Position numbers and translations under genes: made by a program. From CADEFQ01 sp050185195 (GTDB lineage Bacteria > Pseudomonadota > Gammaproteobacteria > Steroidobacterales > Steroidobacteraceae): a stretch of 64,000 nucleotides of DNA. The stretch spans positions 1-64,000 of the forward strand of contig JBFWZQ010000003.1 in assembly GCA_050185195.1 (NCBI GenBank), given 5' to 3'. The notes under the pieces were generated by a model. The model had not been told where the DNA came from, searched no databases, and was given only the letters and a program-made list of their open reading frames with translations. How positions within the stretch are numbered: position 1 is the first letter of the stretch; each line of letters opens with the position of its first letter. This document shows positions 62,312 to 64,000 of the stretch, in pieces.

Positions 62312-63964
62312 TTGAAGGCACGAACTCCGATGATGGGATTGGTAACGGCCGCGCTTGCGTCGTGGCTGACGTGTTCGCCGGGTTGGGGAGCGCAAGCCAC
62401 GATGCACGCGGTGCAGAACGCGGATGTGGTGATCAAGGGCGGGACGATCTACACCGGTGAGGACGCGGCGCCGTTTGTCGGCGACGTGGAAGTTCACGGC
62501 GACCGGATTGTCTACGTCGGCCCTGCCAGGCAACTCAAGGCGAAGCGCGTGATCGACGCGCGGGGCCTGATCGTCACGCCGGGACTGATTGATGCGCACG
62601 GGCATCCCGATACGTACATCCGTTCGAACGATTCGCGGCAGCGCCTCAACGCGCCCTGGCTCACCCAGGGCGTCAGCTCGATCGTCATTGGCGTGGACGG
62701 CTTCGGCACGCCCGAGGTCAGGCACGACATCGAAGCGCTCGTGGCTTCCAGGATCGGCACCAATGTCATTCCCTTCGTTGGCTTCGGAGCAGTCCGGTCG
62801 CGAGTCATCGGCAATGCCTCGCGGGCACCAACGGAGGTGGAACTGAACCGGATGAAGACCCTGGTTTTCAACGGCATGTGCGAAGGCGCCACTGGCCTTT
62901 CCACGGGACTGTTCTACGCGCCGCAGAGCTTCGCCAGGGCGGATGAAGTGATCGCTCTCGCGAAGGAAGTCGCGCGGTTGGGCGGTTTGTACGACACCCA
63001 CCAGCGCGATGAATCGAACTACACCATCGGCGTGCTGGACTCGGTCAGGGAAGCGCTGCAAATTGGCCGTGAAGCCGGCCTGCCCGTTCACTTCGCGCAT
63101 CTCAAGGCACTGGGTGTCGACGTGCACGGACAGGCACCCGCGATCATCGCGTTGATCGACGAAGCGCGCACGACCGGCATGGAGGTCACGGCGGACCAGT
63201 ACCCGTGGCTGGCGTCCGGTACCAGCCTGGAGGCCGCACTGATCCCCCGGTGGGCGTTCGATGGCGGACGAGAGGCGTTGCTCGTGCGACTCGATACTCC
63301 TGCGCTGCTGCAGCGGATCCGCAGTGAAATGCGCGAGAACCTCAGGCGACGTGGCGGCGCAGGATCCTTGCTGCTGACTGGCAATGGTCGCTCGTGGAGC
63401 GGCAGGACCCTCGAGGATGTTGCGCAGAAATGGAAGCTCGCACCCATCGACGCCGCGATTCGCATCGTGCGTGACGACGGGCTGCGCACCGACGCTACGG
63501 TTGAACCGCAAGTACGCGAAAACGGGAGTCGTGTTGCGTCGTTCAACATGATTGAAGCGGACGTCGAGGCGATCATGAGGCAGCCATGGGTGATCACCGG
63601 GTCCGACGGCTCAGATGGACATCCGCGCCAATATGCGACGTTTCCGGAGAAATATGCCGTCTATGTCAGACAGCGACGTGTCATCGACCTCGTTGGCTTC
63701 GTGCGCCGATCTTCCGGGTTGGCGGCCGACATCTACAAACTCGACCGTCGTGGGTATCTCCGCCCCGGCTATTTCGCGGACGTGCTGGTATTTGATCCCG
63801 GGACCTATGCGCCCAAGGCCGACTACCTGCATCCCCGCATGTTGAGCACAGGCGTACGGGCACTGCTCGTCAACGGGGAACTGGCCGTCCTCGATGGCCA
63901 CGTGACGGGCGCCGCAGCCGGTCGCGGGTTGCTCCGGACTCCGCCAGAGGGCGTTTGCCCTTGA
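62312..63964 (+). CDS. Secreted N-acyl-D-amino-acid deacylase (D-aminoacylase family)
   Basis: 550 residues. Signal peptide about 1-28, then an amidohydrolase barrel: metal motif His96-Gly-His98 (GLIDAHGHPD), EGATGLSTGLFYAP, YDTHQRDES, VHFAHLKALG and VITGSDGSDGHPRQY match D-aminoacylases, which free D-amino acids from N-acyl-D-amino acids. The Cys ligand of some relatives (NCG) is replaced here (GVDG), so metal content may differ. TTG 62312 follows GGAGG by four bases. Last visible gene of the operon; the remaining 36 bp hold no start of a further gene. Confidence 0.9.
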   Translation: MKARTPMMGLVTAALASWLTCSPGWGAQATMHAVQNADVVIKGGTIYTGEDAAPFVGDVEVHGDRIVYVGPARQLKAKRVIDARGLIVTPGLIDAHGHPDTYIRSNDSRQRLNAPWLTQGVSSIVIGVDGFGTPEVRHDIEALVASRIGTNVIPFVGFGAVRSRVIGNASRAPTEVELNRMKTLVFNGMCEGATGLSTGLFYAPQSFARADEVIALAKEVARLGGLYDTHQRDESNYTIGVLDSVREALQIGREAGLPVHFAHLKALGVDVHGQAPAIIALIDEARTTGMEVTADQYPWLASGTSLEAALIPRWAFDGGREALLVRLDTPALLQRIRSEMRENLRRRGGAGSLLLTGNGRSWSGRTLEDVAQKWKLAPIDAAIRIVRDDGLRTDATVEPQVRENGSRVASFNMIEADVEAIMRQPWVITGSDGSDGHPRQYATFPEKYAVYVRQRRVIDLVGFVRRSSGLAADIYKLDRRGYLRPGYFADVLVFDPGTYAPKADYLHPRMLSTGVRALLVNGELAVLDGHVTGAAAGRGLLRTPPEGVCP

Positions 63965-64000
63965 ACGCCCGCACTTCGCGCGGCCTCCAGTCCTAGGTCC

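Overview
The window is GC-rich chromosomal DNA of a gammaproteobacterium. Several blocks have classic gammaproteobacterial gene order: ychF-pth-rplY-prs-tRNA-Gln-ispE-lolB, prfA/prmC, gatCAB opposite mreBCD, and mrdA-rodA-mltB-rlpA-dacA-dat-ybeD. Two TonB-dependent receptor loci, TPR-sulfotransferase and secreted S12 hydrolases suggest a Xanthomonadales/Nevskiales/Steroidobacterales-type free-living organism; this placement is an inference from gene content and order. Most genes in the operons overlap by 4 bases (ATGA, GTGA or TTGA), so translational coupling is the rule here.

Layout. (1) 1-6.3 kb is a decayed accessory region: a cut RelE-type toxin gene, an IS91-type transposase remnant, a truncated higBA, a deleted arginase gene, an intact second higBA, a TetR C-terminal remnant, an LpxR-like remnant and an internally deleted vapBC. 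In its middle sits an intact envelope-stress-like operon (Spy/CpxP-type protein, response regulator, histidine kinase). (2) 6.3-9.0 kb holds a LysR regulator divergent from an aldo/keto reductase and an exported flavodoxin, then tRNA-Met. (3) 9.0-18.6 kb is an accessory operon: a MocR regulator with an unusual extra C-terminal domain, a nitrilase-family hydrolase, a TonB receptor, a TPR-sulfotransferase, a large S12 hydrolase and an MFS transporter, with a direct repeat in the promoter region just after mocR. (4) 18.6-43.2 kb is mostly housekeeping: DLH-family hydrolase, MATE exporter, ychF, pth, rplY, prs, tRNA-Gln, ispE, lolB, a TPR lipoprotein, prfA, prmC, a cyclophilin, mtgA, a VOC/ArsR/SRPBCC operon, an ArsR-metF-metH operon, hslO and gatBAC. 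(5) 43.2-53.0 kb is a cell-shape and peptidoglycan super-operon, mreB to ybeD. (6) 53.3-64.0 kb is a second accessory operon that reads as a D-amino-acid or D-peptide salvage system: LysR, D-serine ammonia-lyase, two secreted S12 (D-aminopeptidase/penicillin-binding) hydrolases, a TonB receptor, a secreted amidase and a secreted N-acyl-D-amino-acid deacylase.

How it fits together. The D-amino-acid locus sits directly downstream of the peptidoglycan cluster, at the place where lipB-lipA would normally follow ybeD, so it looks like an insertion into a conserved neighbourhood. The two TonB loci share one plan: a regulator, an outer-membrane receptor, secreted S12 hydrolase(s) and an amide- or nitrile-cleaving enzyme. 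That plan suggests capture, trimming and catabolism of specific scavenged molecules. Substrates cannot be read from sequence alone. No CRISPR array, rRNA gene or intact insertion sequence was seen.
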